Of a stretch of 64,000 nt of DNA, positions 45,355 to 53,545 are shown piece after piece (the first letter of the stretch is position 1; each line of letters starts with the position of its first letter). The translations under genes were made by a program, and so were the position numbers. Below the pieces are notes generated by a model. The model was not told the DNA's origin. It searched no databases and worked only from the letters and a program-made list of their open reading frames with translations. This DNA comes from CAZEHS01 sp964424355 (lineage in GTDB: Bacteria > Bacillota > Clostridia > Peptostreptococcales > Acidaminobacteraceae): NCBI GenBank assembly GCA_964424355.1, contig CAYRIO010000001.1:372001-436000 (forward strand), in the 5' to 3' direction.

Positions 45355-45406
45355 GTATAAATAGTTATCTAAGGGCCCTTAGATTAAAAAACAAGGAGGA
45401 TGTAAA

Positions 45407-46813
45407 ATGAGTCTGAAAAAAGTCGATTCATCAATGACTGAAGGTCTGCACCGCGGCCTGGAAGAACGACACATCCAGTTAATGGCATTGGGAGGTGCCA
45501 TTGGCGTCGGACTGTTCTTGGGATCAGCCGGGGCGATTAAAATGGCCGGCCCTGCACTCTTGCTATCGTACACGTTTGCGGGCTTCATCCTTTTCTGTAT
45601 CATGCGTGCACTTGGCGAAATTGCTGTAGAATATCCGGTTTCCGGTTCCTTCAGCGCTTATGCCAACCGATTCATCGGCCCCCTTGCCGGTTACCTGACC
45701 GGATGGACCTACTGGTTCATGTGGATTGTCACCTGTATGGCTGAAGTCACCGCCGTCGGCATCTATGTTAACTTCTGGTATCCGGATATCCCGCAGTGGG
45801 TTTCTGCCCTTGCCGCTGTCCTGCTGATGACGATGGTCAATCTGGTTGCGGTCAAAGCGTTTGGAGAATTTGAATTCTGGTTCGCACTTATAAAAGTTGT
45901 CACCATTGTAGCAATGATCATCGTCGGCGCCATCATGATCACCACAGGAATGGGTAACGGTGGCGTCCCCATTGGCATTTCAAATCTATGGAGTAACGGC
46001 GGGTTCCTCCCCAAGGGAATTTCCGGACCCGTTATGGCGTTGGTCATGGTTTCCTTTGCCTTCGTTGGCATTGAACTGATCGGCGTAACTGCCGGCGAAG
46101 CCAAAAACCCTGAAAAAACAATCCCCTCGGCTATTAATAAAGTATTCTGGCGAATCATGATTTTCTATGTAGGCGCCCTTTTTGTAATCATGTCCCTGTT
46201 CCCCTGGAATCAGTTGGGCACGATCGGCAGTCCCTTCGTACTGACATTCAGCAAGCTGGGTATCGGCGCTGCTGCAGGCATCATCAACTTTGTCGTTCTG
46301 ACTGCAGCCCTGTCTTCCTGCAACAGCGGCATTTTCACGACCGGTCGGATGCTTTACAATCTGTCTTTGCAAGGCTCTGCACCTAAATCCTTCGGTGACC
46401 TCAGCCAATCCCAGGTTCCGATGAAAGCGATCCTTGTTTCATCCCTCTGCATGCTCATCGGCGTTTTCCTGAACTATGTGGTTCCCGGCAAGGTGTTCGC
46501 CTATGTCACCAGCGTTGCCACCTTCGCGGGAATATTCGCCTGGTTCTCCATCCTGTTGGCGCAAATGAATTTCCGAAAAGAGCTGACAGCTGAAGAAGTT
46601 GCAAAACTCAAGTTCCCAATGAAGTGGTATCCTGCTTCCAATTACATCAGCATGGCGTTCCTGGTCTTCGTGGTTGTCGTCATGTGCATCAACCCGGATA
46701 CCCGCGTAGCCGTTATCGTCGGCCCACTTTGGATTGCAGGGCTGCTGGCATACTACAAGATATCCGGTATGGACAAGAAAAACAACACGGATCAGGATAA
46801 AGCAAGCGCCTGA
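45407..46813 (+). CDS. Amino-acid permease (APC superfamily, AAT type)
   Basis: 468-residue inner-membrane transporter with about 12 hydrophobic helices. The N-terminal HIQLMALGGAIGVGLFLGSA is the substrate-site motif of the AAT family, and GELIGVTAGEAKNPEKTIP-type sequence (here ELIGVTAGEAKNPEKTIP) marks the next conserved loop. It would import an amino acid driven by the proton gradient. A sigma-54 promoter and dyad lie upstream; the divergent two-component system probably switches it on. Substrate is not determined by sequence. AAGGAGG precedes the ATG. Confidence 0.94.
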   Translation: MSLKKVDSSMTEGLHRGLEERHIQLMALGGAIGVGLFLGSAGAIKMAGPALLLSYTFAGFILFCIMRALGEIAVEYPVSGSFSAYANRFIGPLAGYLTGWTYWFMWIVTCMAEVTAVGIYVNFWYPDIPQWVSALAAVLLMTMVNLVAVKAFGEFEFWFALIKVVTIVAMIIVGAIMITTGMGNGGVPIGISNLWSNGGFLPKGISGPVMALVMVSFAFVGIELIGVTAGEAKNPEKTIPSAINKVFWRIMIFYVGALFVIMSLFPWNQLGTIGSPFVLTFSKLGIGAAAGIINFVVLTAALSSCNSGIFTTGRMLYNLSLQGSAPKSFGDLSQSQVPMKAILVSSLCMLIGVFLNYVVPGKVFAYVTSVATFAGIFAWFSILLAQMNFRKELTAEEVAKLKFPMKWYPASNYISMAFLVFVVVVMCINPDTRVAVIVGPLWIAGLLAYYKISGMDKKNNTDQDKASA

Positions 46814-46845
46814 TTCCAATCTTAAAACTCAAGCTGCAATAAAAT

Positions 46846-46892
46846 AACAAGGAAACCTGAGTCCATATCCACTGAACTCAGGTTTCCTTGTT
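46846..46892. terminator. Bidirectional terminator
   Basis: A 16-bp perfect stem joins 46846-46861 and 46877-46892 around 15 bases. The ends are A-rich on one side and T-rich on the other, so it serves the permease and the convergent hydrolase gene. Confidence 0.93.
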
Positions 46893-46900
46893 TTGTATGA

Positions 46901-47683
46901 TCACATCGATGTTTGTGCCAGCCATTTGCAGAGCAACGAATGGGCTTTAGAACTGGGATCAACATAGTCCATATGCCCCACATCGGCCAGTTCGATAAAA
47001 TCAATTTCATCTCCGGCGTTTTTTGCGGCACGGGCATAATTACGCGTCAATTCAATAGGCAGTGCCTCATCAGCGGTTCCATGTATCACGAGATGCCGTA
47101 CACCCAGCGGCACCATGGCCATCGGCGAACCGATCAGGTACCTGTCGGGAACCTCTGCCGGCGTGCCACCAAGGAGTTTCGCAATCGGATTGTCTCCCTC
47201 TCTGGCTTCATAAGCGCCCACAAGATCCGCAACCGGTGCCAAACCCACAACAGCAGCAGGCTTAATCCGCAGCCGTGTAAATGTCTCAGACACCGTATCG
47301 GTTTGTCCGGCACACCATAAGGCCAGATGCCCCCCTGCGGAATGACCGGCCACAATAACCCGCTCAAGATTCAGAGAAATGCCGCTATCTACAAATGACT
47401 CCAGATGGTTCACCGCAGCGATCACATCGTTGAAGGTGCCGGGCCAGCCACCGCCCTCTGCGCCCAAGCGACGGTATTCGATATTCCACACAGCAAAACC
47501 GCGGGAAACAAGATCAATGGAAACCGCCGTCAGTTGGCTGCGGTCATAGGGCATTTGCCAGAACCCGCCGTGCAGAAGACATACCACTGGAGGTGACTCC
47601 GTTCCGGGAAGGTACAGATCCCCTTCCTGAAAATCTTCCGGGCCGTATTTTTCAGTGTGTTTTGTAAATTCTGGGTGTATCAT
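46901..47683 (-). CDS. Alpha/beta hydrolase (arylformamidase/esterase-like)
   Basis: 260 residues. Oxyanion-hole motif HGGFW near residue 38 and nucleophile elbow GHSAGGHLA near residue 113; a late Asp and His (TADEALP, DVGHMDYVD) complete the triad. The HGGFW start and spacing resemble kynurenine formamidase and carboxylesterase families. No tryptophan-degradation gene is adjacent, so the substrate is open. GGAGG precedes the ATG. It converges with the permease on a shared terminator. Confidence 0.85.
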   Translation of the reverse strand: MIHPEFTKHTEKYGPEDFQEGDLYLPGTESPPVVCLLHGGFWQMPYDRSQLTAVSIDLVSRGFAVWNIEYRRLGAEGGGWPGTFNDVIAAVNHLESFVDSGISLNLERVIVAGHSAGGHLALWCAGQTDTVSETFTRLRIKPAAVVGLAPVADLVGAYEAREGDNPIAKLLGGTPAEVPDRYLIGSPMAMVPLGVRHLVIHGTADEALPIELTRNYARAAKNAGDEIDFIELADVGHMDYVDPSSKAHSLLCKWLAQTSM

Positions 47684-47806
47684 GGTACCTCCAAGGAATG
47701 CCTGTAATAATTGCTTTTTTCATGGATTCTCTCTTGATTCTCAATCCATATTCCCTCTCGACTAAGTATATACTTTAATTATAGAGACTCGAAATGAAGT
47801 GATTCC

Positions 47807-47850
47807 ATGCTTGCTAAGATTCAACGATGGGGAAATCCCAGAGCGTCTTC
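47807..47850 (+). pseudogene. Frameshifted start of a MazE/AbrB-type antitoxin
   Basis: Translation from 47807 gives MLAKIQRWGN, the usual opening of MazE/AbrB antitoxins. The expected next residues SQSV appear only in the -1 frame, from 47836. One base has been lost there, and nothing recognisable follows. It is short, so chance resemblance cannot be excluded. Confidence 0.4.
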
Positions 47851-47887
47851 CACTATTGTAAATGCGGTAGTCGTACGCAGACCAGTA

Positions 47888-48736
47888 CTAACGTCGCATC
47901 TCTGCTTGCATATCTTGAAATAACATTTCAACCTGACCCGTTATTTCCACCCAAGTTAAACCCATGGCATAAGGAAATTTATTCTGGTAAGCGATCCAGT
48001 GCTTTTGAAGGCTTTCGTTTTCAAGAATCGGGCTCAGGTCCTTCATCAGGCTCCCATAGTCCACAAGTACGTTTCGCCCTTTTGCCGTTTCTTCAAAAGC
48101 CTTTGCTAATGTAGTGGTGCTGATTTCCTCTGCTCTTGTCTTAGCCAGCATATATATGTCATAGAAATCTCTCATCCGGGTGTTGAAAACGCCTCGCGAA
48201 ATAACTGTTTCCATTTTTTCAGCTAAAATGGTTTCTAAATTATAGGCCCACATCTCGATTCCCCTGTTTTCCAGGAGCAGATTTATTTTATAACGGATCT
48301 CCGAGGGCGTAATCACGTCTCCTGTTGATATATCTACCTTGATCGGTATAACGGTATTTCCCACCACCGCATCCATGCTGATTCTAAAACAGCTGTATTC
48401 GAATTCCTCACGAATCTCCTGTACATCCTTGATCACCATCTGAATATCATCACCTATATCCATGGCCGCAAGGCTCTCGAAAATACGCTGTATGCTGTCC
48501 TCTGTAAGGGATGTGTTTTTTATGGATGCATCTAAATCCATGGTGGATCTTGAATGCACTCCCACAATTGCGGCCACTAAAATGCCGCCCTTAAGAATAA
48601 AATTGTCTTTATACTCGGACAGAGAAATCCTCTCCAACAGACGTTCAATCATAAAATGTCTCTGCAAAATCTGCACGGAGACACCCGTTTTTTTAGACAT
48701 ATTGTTCAGAAGATCCTTTATTTGCGTGGCCGTCAT
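47888..48736 (-). CDS. abiEii: AbiEii-type nucleotidyltransferase toxin
   Basis: Toxin of a type IV abortive-infection/toxin-antitoxin pair; family members are nucleotidyltransferases, some shown to modify tRNA ends. 282 residues. The nucleotidyltransferase core is visible as FILKGGILV followed by STMDLDASI, with the metal-binding DLD, and ILAEKMETVISR further on. A downstream conserved RDFYDIYML is present. Its ATG overlaps the antitoxin stop by four bases. The gene appears intact. Confidence 0.92.
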   Translation of the reverse strand: MTATQIKDLLNNMSKKTGVSVQILQRHFMIERLLERISLSEYKDNFILKGGILVAAIVGVHSRSTMDLDASIKNTSLTEDSIQRIFESLAAMDIGDDIQMVIKDVQEIREEFEYSCFRISMDAVVGNTVIPIKVDISTGDVITPSEIRYKINLLLENRGIEMWAYNLETILAEKMETVISRGVFNTRMRDFYDIYMLAKTRAEEISTTTLAKAFEETAKGRNVLVDYGSLMKDLSPILENESLQKHWIAYQNKFPYAMGLTWVEITGQVEMLFQDMQAEMRR

Positions 48737-49329
48737 GCCAATAATCCCTCCATATACTCCCTCACCCGGTCCTCGATTCCAAATTGTTCTGCATACTGCA
48801 TCAGCCGGTTCAGATTTTTGTCCTTCCTTGCAGAGTAACGCTTCAAAGCCACATAGAACATATCCTTATCCATCTTGTTTCTATTCCTGACGATATCGCA
48901 AATGGTCCGCTCGACGTCATAGACCTTGATCGTTCTGCCGTGAACTGTTTTGGCTGTCGTCAACCCAATTCCATAAAGATCTTCCTTCACCGTCGTTACG
49001 ACAACCCCTGTTTCTCTCAACCGATTGGTTGAATAACCCCTTGGAACCGTGACTGAATAGACCAGCGGATCTCGGTCAGTCAAATCATGAATGTACAGTG
49101 CGGTCTCCGCAGAAAAAACAACTTTTCCCGAACGGACCTGAATACAGTACATTTCATCCATAAAGGTTTCCGGAGTCAAGTATACGCCCTGGGCCACCCG
49201 TTCCAGTTCTTTTTTTTGAACGAGAATAGCTAGGTACTGCCTTGGAATACCGGCCTTTTCTACATCCTTAGTCAGGATCATCCCATCCTTAGAGCGAATG
49301 AGCTCCCTGAGATTGTTTTCATAATTCAT
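48733..49329 (-). CDS. abiEi: AbiEi antitoxin / autorepressor
   Basis: 198-residue antitoxin with an N-terminal winged helix (GMILTKDVEKAGIPRQYLAILV) and a C-terminal domain typical of AbiEi (VFSAETALYIHDLTDRDP, then VERTICDIVRNRNKMD). Family members neutralise AbiEii and repress their own promoter through inverted repeats; such repeats are present at 49358-49385. The ATG at 49329 lies eight bases after AGGG; in-frame GTG and ATG codons just upstream would add three residues. Confidence 0.9.
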   Translation of the reverse strand: MNYENNLRELIRSKDGMILTKDVEKAGIPRQYLAILVQKKELERVAQGVYLTPETFMDEMYCIQVRSGKVVFSAETALYIHDLTDRDPLVYSVTVPRGYSTNRLRETGVVVTTVKEDLYGIGLTTAKTVHGRTIKVYDVERTICDIVRNRNKMDKDMFYVALKRYSARKDKNLNRLMQYAEQFGIEDRVREYMEGLLA

Positions 49330-49357
49330 GATCATCACCCTATCAACCTTTACATTG

Positions 49358-49394
49358 GTATAACAATTATACGTTTTGGTTATACTATTGTAAA
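49358..49394 (-). promoter_or_regulatory. AbiE promoter with operator dyads
   Basis: On the minus strand TTTACA (49389-49394), 17-base spacer, TATAAT (49366-49371). GTATAA-CAA-TTATAC (49358-49372) is a perfect dyad over the -10. A further half-site GTTATAC lies at 49379-49385 in the spacer. This suits autorepression by AbiEi. Confidence 0.8.
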
Positions 49395-49441
49395 GACCGT
49401 TAAAGTTGACCTAACCTTCTTTGTTTATCTATATTACAATA

Positions 49442-49753
49442 ACGGCGATATCTAAGTTGGTAGCCTATGCGGGACTTGATCCAGCGGTTTTCTAGTCTGG
49501 AAAGTTCACCACTAGGAATAATCGCATCTCAAAACAGGGTTCTCCCTACTTGCGGAAAGCCTTGTATTAGGCTGATTTTGTTGGAATAGCTGATAGAAAA
49601 GGCATGCCTGTAAACCCGGTGATTCGTAGCTTCTATGACCTGAAAAAGAGCCATGGCAAATCCCACAAAGTAGCCTTGATTGCAGCCTCTCATAAGCTTT
49701 TATGTATGGTGTTCGGTATTATGAAATCAGGAAACCCCTTTGAAGTGAGGTAG
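49442..49753 (+). pseudogene. Remnant of an IS110-family transposase
   Basis: Translation shows the C-terminal Transposase_20 pattern: KLVAYAGLDPAVF, SGKFTTRNNRISKQGSPYL, RKALY, FYDLKKSHGKSHKVALIAAS and KLLCMVFGIMKSGNPF. Two in-frame TAG stops (49493-49495 and 49568-49570) break it, and the catalytic N-terminal DEDD part is missing. The frame is otherwise unshifted to the final TAG at 49751. It is a dead fragment that shows past insertion-sequence activity between the AbiE and DUF2971 genes. Confidence 0.85.
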
Positions 49754-49876
49754 TATTCTGATACCCTGTTTGATTTTCAGGCCTTCAAAAGAAGGTCTGT
49801 TTGGCGTGAGAAAAAGCGTGAAATGAAGATTCTTGTTGACAGCAGTTAGCTGGTTTAGGCGAAGTTGGTGCTTTTG

Positions 49877-51295
49877 CTACTCGAATTTCAATAGATTCAT
49901 TTTAGTAAGCTTCATAGATCCTGAAGACACTTGGGTATCAGCTTGATAAAAAGTAAAATCATTTCTATTATTCTCTTTGCATTTGCTATGAATGATTTTC
50001 ATGATTTTAATTTTGTCTTCCGTCTTTGTTCTTGCTCCAAAAATGATTGCTTCAAGATCTTCAAATTTGTATTTCAGTTTACGGTCCTCAGGTCGTTCGA
50101 ATGCTTGAAGTGAACTATATAGAATCAGCCTATGCTCATTTTCGTATTCCCAATCCTTCCATTTTATAAAAAGATCGCATTCAAAGTTCCCCCAGTAACG
50201 TTTGCGCCATTCACTTTGAAGATCTTCATTCTTCAAGTGCTGGGCACATTGGCTTATGTGACCTTCTGAGTCAGAGTACCATTGCGACATTAACTGTTTT
50301 ATGGGTATGCGTCCAATTGATTTAAAAAAATCAATATCTCCGAATTGCTCTTGATATTGAACTTTTCTAAATTTGAATGATCGGTAACCATGAATATTTT
50401 TTGAACCGTTAGGGCCACCACTAAATCCAGTAATACAATTGAGGTCAATCGCTGGAATGTTATCAACATCTTGTGTTCTAAATTTTAAACATACACCCTT
50501 ATGACTGTCACCATAATGTCCCCATACTGCCGCATTTGTACAATCGTTCATAAAACAAGCTACATAGGGGTTGGGGTATATCATGTTGCAAATTTTGTTC
50601 AAATACGCACTCGGAAATCCCGATAAAACAAACCATTTTTTCTGATTTTCCGGCATACCTACCTCGTTAAACGCTTGAATTAGATCAAGTTCTTTAACCA
50701 CATCTACAGATATTGGAAATACCATTTTAGCAAACTCATTGAATTTTTGCTGCTCTGCACTAAGTGTTTTGTATGTTTTTATAAATTTGCCTATGCTGCT
50801 ATATATATCTGAAAATTCTGGTTTGTTTGGAGTTAAACCGTTTTCCCAATGAATTTCAATTATCGTGCTTACCACAATCATATGCAGTAATTTAAGATGC
50901 ATAAAAATTTCATCACGATCGACTTTTTTAGAATTTGATAATACTCCAAGGTATTCTCCAATAACATCAATACTAAACAAACGGTCATTCATTTTATGTA
51001 TCATATCTCTATACTTTTCTGTTGGAAGTGTTTCTTCATCGTCAGAAACAGGAATGTCATTCTCTGAGAGGAACTGATCTTCAGGAATAAAATACGTCAA
51101 TGTAATTACTCGTTCAAGGCAAAAAAGATAGTGTCTCAAAAAATTACGCCATACAATTAGATCTCCTTCCCAATAGAAGTTTCGAAAGCCCTCCATGGGG
51201 TCCTTTAGAGAGGCCATATCAGAAAAGTAAATCTCTTGATTCTCCAATTCTTTATGTGTCCCGATCAGGTTTTCAATTCTTCTAAATCTGTACAT
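49877..51295 (-). CDS. DUF2971-domain protein, candidate defence gene
   Basis: 472 residues. The hallmark NAAVWGHYGDSHKGVCLKF lies near residue 270, and a matching N-terminal part (ENQEIYFSDMASLKDPMEGF) reads like other DUF2971 proteins. The middle is helical and specific to this protein. Codon use is clearly AT-richer than the flanking genes, which suggests recent gain. GGAG precedes the ATG. It neighbours an IS110 remnant and the AbiE pair. Genes with this domain are often seen in defence islands, but no function is established. Confidence 0.75.
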   Translation of the reverse strand: MYRFRRIENLIGTHKELENQEIYFSDMASLKDPMEGFRNFYWEGDLIVWRNFLRHYLFCLERVITLTYFIPEDQFLSENDIPVSDDEETLPTEKYRDMIHKMNDRLFSIDVIGEYLGVLSNSKKVDRDEIFMHLKLLHMIVVSTIIEIHWENGLTPNKPEFSDIYSSIGKFIKTYKTLSAEQQKFNEFAKMVFPISVDVVKELDLIQAFNEVGMPENQKKWFVLSGFPSAYLNKICNMIYPNPYVACFMNDCTNAAVWGHYGDSHKGVCLKFRTQDVDNIPAIDLNCITGFSGGPNGSKNIHGYRSFKFRKVQYQEQFGDIDFFKSIGRIPIKQLMSQWYSDSEGHISQCAQHLKNEDLQSEWRKRYWGNFECDLFIKWKDWEYENEHRLILYSSLQAFERPEDRKLKYKFEDLEAIIFGARTKTEDKIKIMKIIHSKCKENNRNDFTFYQADTQVSSGSMKLTKMNLLKFE

Positions 51296-51509
51296 ATTAT
51301 CTCCATTTCTTTAGAGTTTATCTTAGCCAATTTCGCCTAACTTCAGAGTATACGACACTCACTCTTATCTCCATCGCTAATTAATCTCAGCCGAATAAAC
51401 ACACTATCCCACTTTCAAATCCACCATCACCCTAGCATAATACAATTCCACACGTTCCCTTTTTCACCTTCCCTTAACATGGAAATAAATTCACCCTTCC
51501 CTCTCCCAC

Positions 51510-51547
51510 CCGCTCCAGCCCCTTCAACAATGAAGAGGCTGGAGCGG
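51510..51547 (-). terminator. GC-rich hairpin after the NAD-kinase-like gene
   Basis: CCGCTCCAGCC (51510-51520) pairs with GGCTGGAGCGG (51537-51547), with inner CTTC/GAAG. No U-run follows on the minus strand, so it may act as a stability element more than a classical terminator. The rest of the 276-base gap 51296-51571 is pyrimidine-rich and shows nothing else. Confidence 0.6.
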
Positions 51548-51571
51548 CGCCGGGGAAGTTGATATATTGGC

Positions 51572-52510
51572 TCAAACCACCAGGTGCCCCTTCTTTTCCG
51601 CCAAGGTGATGCTCACTTCAATCCCGGAGTTGAATTGAAGATAATCGCTTTCAACACCATCGCTGAAAATTACGCCGTTCTCAGGCATTTGGGACCGGAT
51701 CTGGAGGGGGCAGTGTTTCGTGACCTTGCCGAAAACCAATCCGGCACCGGTTGTTCGACTGGGGAACGGTTCTCTGACCGAAAACAGAAGCTCCTGTGTA
51801 TCCCAGTTCAGCGACACCAAGGATTGGGGCTTAAAGGCCTGATCGGACTGCTCCCGCATGATGTTTGCAGCACCGGTCAGAACGCTTTTGAGCCAACCGG
51901 TGGACCCGAGACCCGTTGAAACGATCACACCGCTGGAGGACTGGTTTTCCAATCGGTCCCCCAACTGGAGCTGATAGCGTGAGGAAACGTGGGTTTTTTG
52001 TCCGATATACAGGTCGTTGACAGCATACAGTGCCTGTCCATCATTCAGGGTTGCCTTGGCCATGGATACTTCTCGGATTGGCCGGCTTCTCTTGAATGCC
52101 TCCGGCACGATCCGGCTCAGATCAGTCACGGTGAAGGGAAGCAGGACGCCGTCCCATCTGGCGGGGTCCGGGTTGACGCCGATCAGCAGCTGACTATCAA
52201 GATATTTCAAGGTGTTCGCCACCAGTCCATCCTGCCCCACAACAACGATGACATCCATTTCTCCAAAGATGAAATTGGGAACATAGTCCCTATCAACCCC
52301 TTGGACCCGCCCCAGTTTGGACAGCTGGAGGTGCGCGTCCTTAACCGACTGCTTATACCGGGAATCTTCATTGAGATAGTCGGAGAAATCGCCCCCATGG
52401 CCTTCAACGAAGAACTGTGCCTGCCCGATGGTGTTGTATCGGGATATCAGTTCTTCCAGACGGGTTTTTCGGGTAATCAGGATGATTTTGTTTTCCGTCT
52501 GCCTGTCCAT
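51572..52510 (-). CDS. NAD-kinase-like protein
   Basis: 312 residues with the build of ATP-NAD kinases. In place of the GGDG nucleotide motif it has VVGQDGLVANTL (near residue 92). The second motif AVNDLYIG and the glycine loop STGLGSTGW (near residue 200) are kept. Loss of the second Gly of GGDG leaves activity uncertain: it could phosphorylate a different diol, or only bind nucleotide. Third gene of an operon after a methyltransferase and an SPFH protein, two bases after the latter. AAGGAG precedes the ATG. Confidence 0.8.
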   Translation of the reverse strand: MDRQTENKIILITRKTRLEELISRYNTIGQAQFFVEGHGGDFSDYLNEDSRYKQSVKDAHLQLSKLGRVQGVDRDYVPNFIFGEMDVIVVVGQDGLVANTLKYLDSQLLIGVNPDPARWDGVLLPFTVTDLSRIVPEAFKRSRPIREVSMAKATLNDGQALYAVNDLYIGQKTHVSSRYQLQLGDRLENQSSSGVIVSTGLGSTGWLKSVLTGAANIMREQSDQAFKPQSLVSLNWDTQELLFSVREPFPSRTTGAGLVFGKVTKHCPLQIRSQMPENGVIFSDGVESDYLQFNSGIEVSITLAEKKGHLVV

Positions 52511-52512
52511 GG

Positions 52513-53529
52513 CTACTCCTTGCCCTTCATCAGATCCTGCAGCAGATCCGGGGTGATATTCAGCTGGCCGATCTTGCCGGCATTCTCAGCAAGCCCTTGG
52601 AACGCCAGTGCTATCAGCTGATTAGGCTGCATGCCGATATTGGCCAGAGACTGGATGACCGCGGGATTGATGCCTTCAAGAGACCGCATGACGGCAGATA
52701 GCTCATAGGCCCTTGCATCGGCCTCCGCCTTGGCATTTTGCGCAGTCAGATCCACCAGGTTGGTGCGCTTTTCTTCCAGTGCCGTATCAAAATGCATCTG
52801 TTCTTCCCGCAGCTGGTTTTGTTTCTGTTGAACCGCCCGCTTCGCTTCCAGCTGGGTTTCCCGAACCTCTTTTTTCTTCATTTCAACAGCAATCTCTGTG
52901 TTGAATTCATTCTCCTTAACGCGCCGTTCCTGTTCAATGGAGGCGTTTCTTCTTTCGTAAAGCGCCTCATCGGCGGTCTTGAGAATCTGCTCCCGGGCAC
53001 GGGCCTCCAGCGCTCGGGCCGTTTCCTTATTGGGCAGGATGGCCAGGATGGAAAGGCCCAGAATCTCGATACCCAGAAGCCCGATCTCTTCATTGTTCCG
53101 GATTTCCTGAACAATGCCTTGGGCCAGCCTTTCACTGGATTTCACCGCATCCCCGAGGGCAAGGCTTTCAAGATGTTTTTTCGTCAGCACCCGAACGCTG
53201 TTGATGATCCGCTGGGACAGCTTCTGAGGATCATCGGACACATAGCTTCTTTTTCGGATATCATACGTGTAATTCAGAAGCTGTGCGATATTTTTCTGGT
53301 CAACAATCCGGAAAGTAACCTGTCCCTGTACACTGACGGTTTGAAAATCCGAGGTAACCTCTTCGAAAATGAACGGCGCATCCACGCTGCCTACAGGAAT
53401 CACAACGATGGAGGTGGTGGGTGCATAGTAGTAGAATGAAATACCCGCCCCTTCCCGGCTAATCCGACCGTTCTTGTATTTCAGCACATATTCTGACGGT
53501 TGAAATTTGATGAATCGGAAACCAAACAT
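52513..53529 (-). CDS. SPFH/band-7 domain protein
   Basis: 338 residues. The SPFH domain covers about 10-200 (SVQGQVTFRIVDQKN, LGIEILGLSI); a helical coiled-coil region rich in Glu, Arg and Gln (200-285) and a C-terminal tail with PAVIQSLANIGMQPNQLIALAFQGLAENA-like sequence follow. No clear membrane segment is present, unlike most flotillins; the N-terminus is FGFRFIKFQPSEYVLKYKNG. The ATG at 53529 has GAGGAGG upstream. SPFH proteins build large membrane-bound rings or scaffolds. Middle gene of the operon. Confidence 0.88.
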   Translation of the reverse strand: MFGFRFIKFQPSEYVLKYKNGRISREGAGISFYYYAPTTSIVVIPVGSVDAPFIFEEVTSDFQTVSVQGQVTFRIVDQKNIAQLLNYTYDIRKRSYVSDDPQKLSQRIINSVRVLTKKHLESLALGDAVKSSERLAQGIVQEIRNNEEIGLLGIEILGLSILAILPNKETARALEARAREQILKTADEALYERRNASIEQERRVKENEFNTEIAVEMKKKEVRETQLEAKRAVQQKQNQLREEQMHFDTALEEKRTNLVDLTAQNAKAEADARAYELSAVMRSLEGINPAVIQSLANIGMQPNQLIALAFQGLAENAGKIGQLNITPDLLQDLMKGKE

Positions 53530-53545
53530 AGGAACCCTCCTCTGA

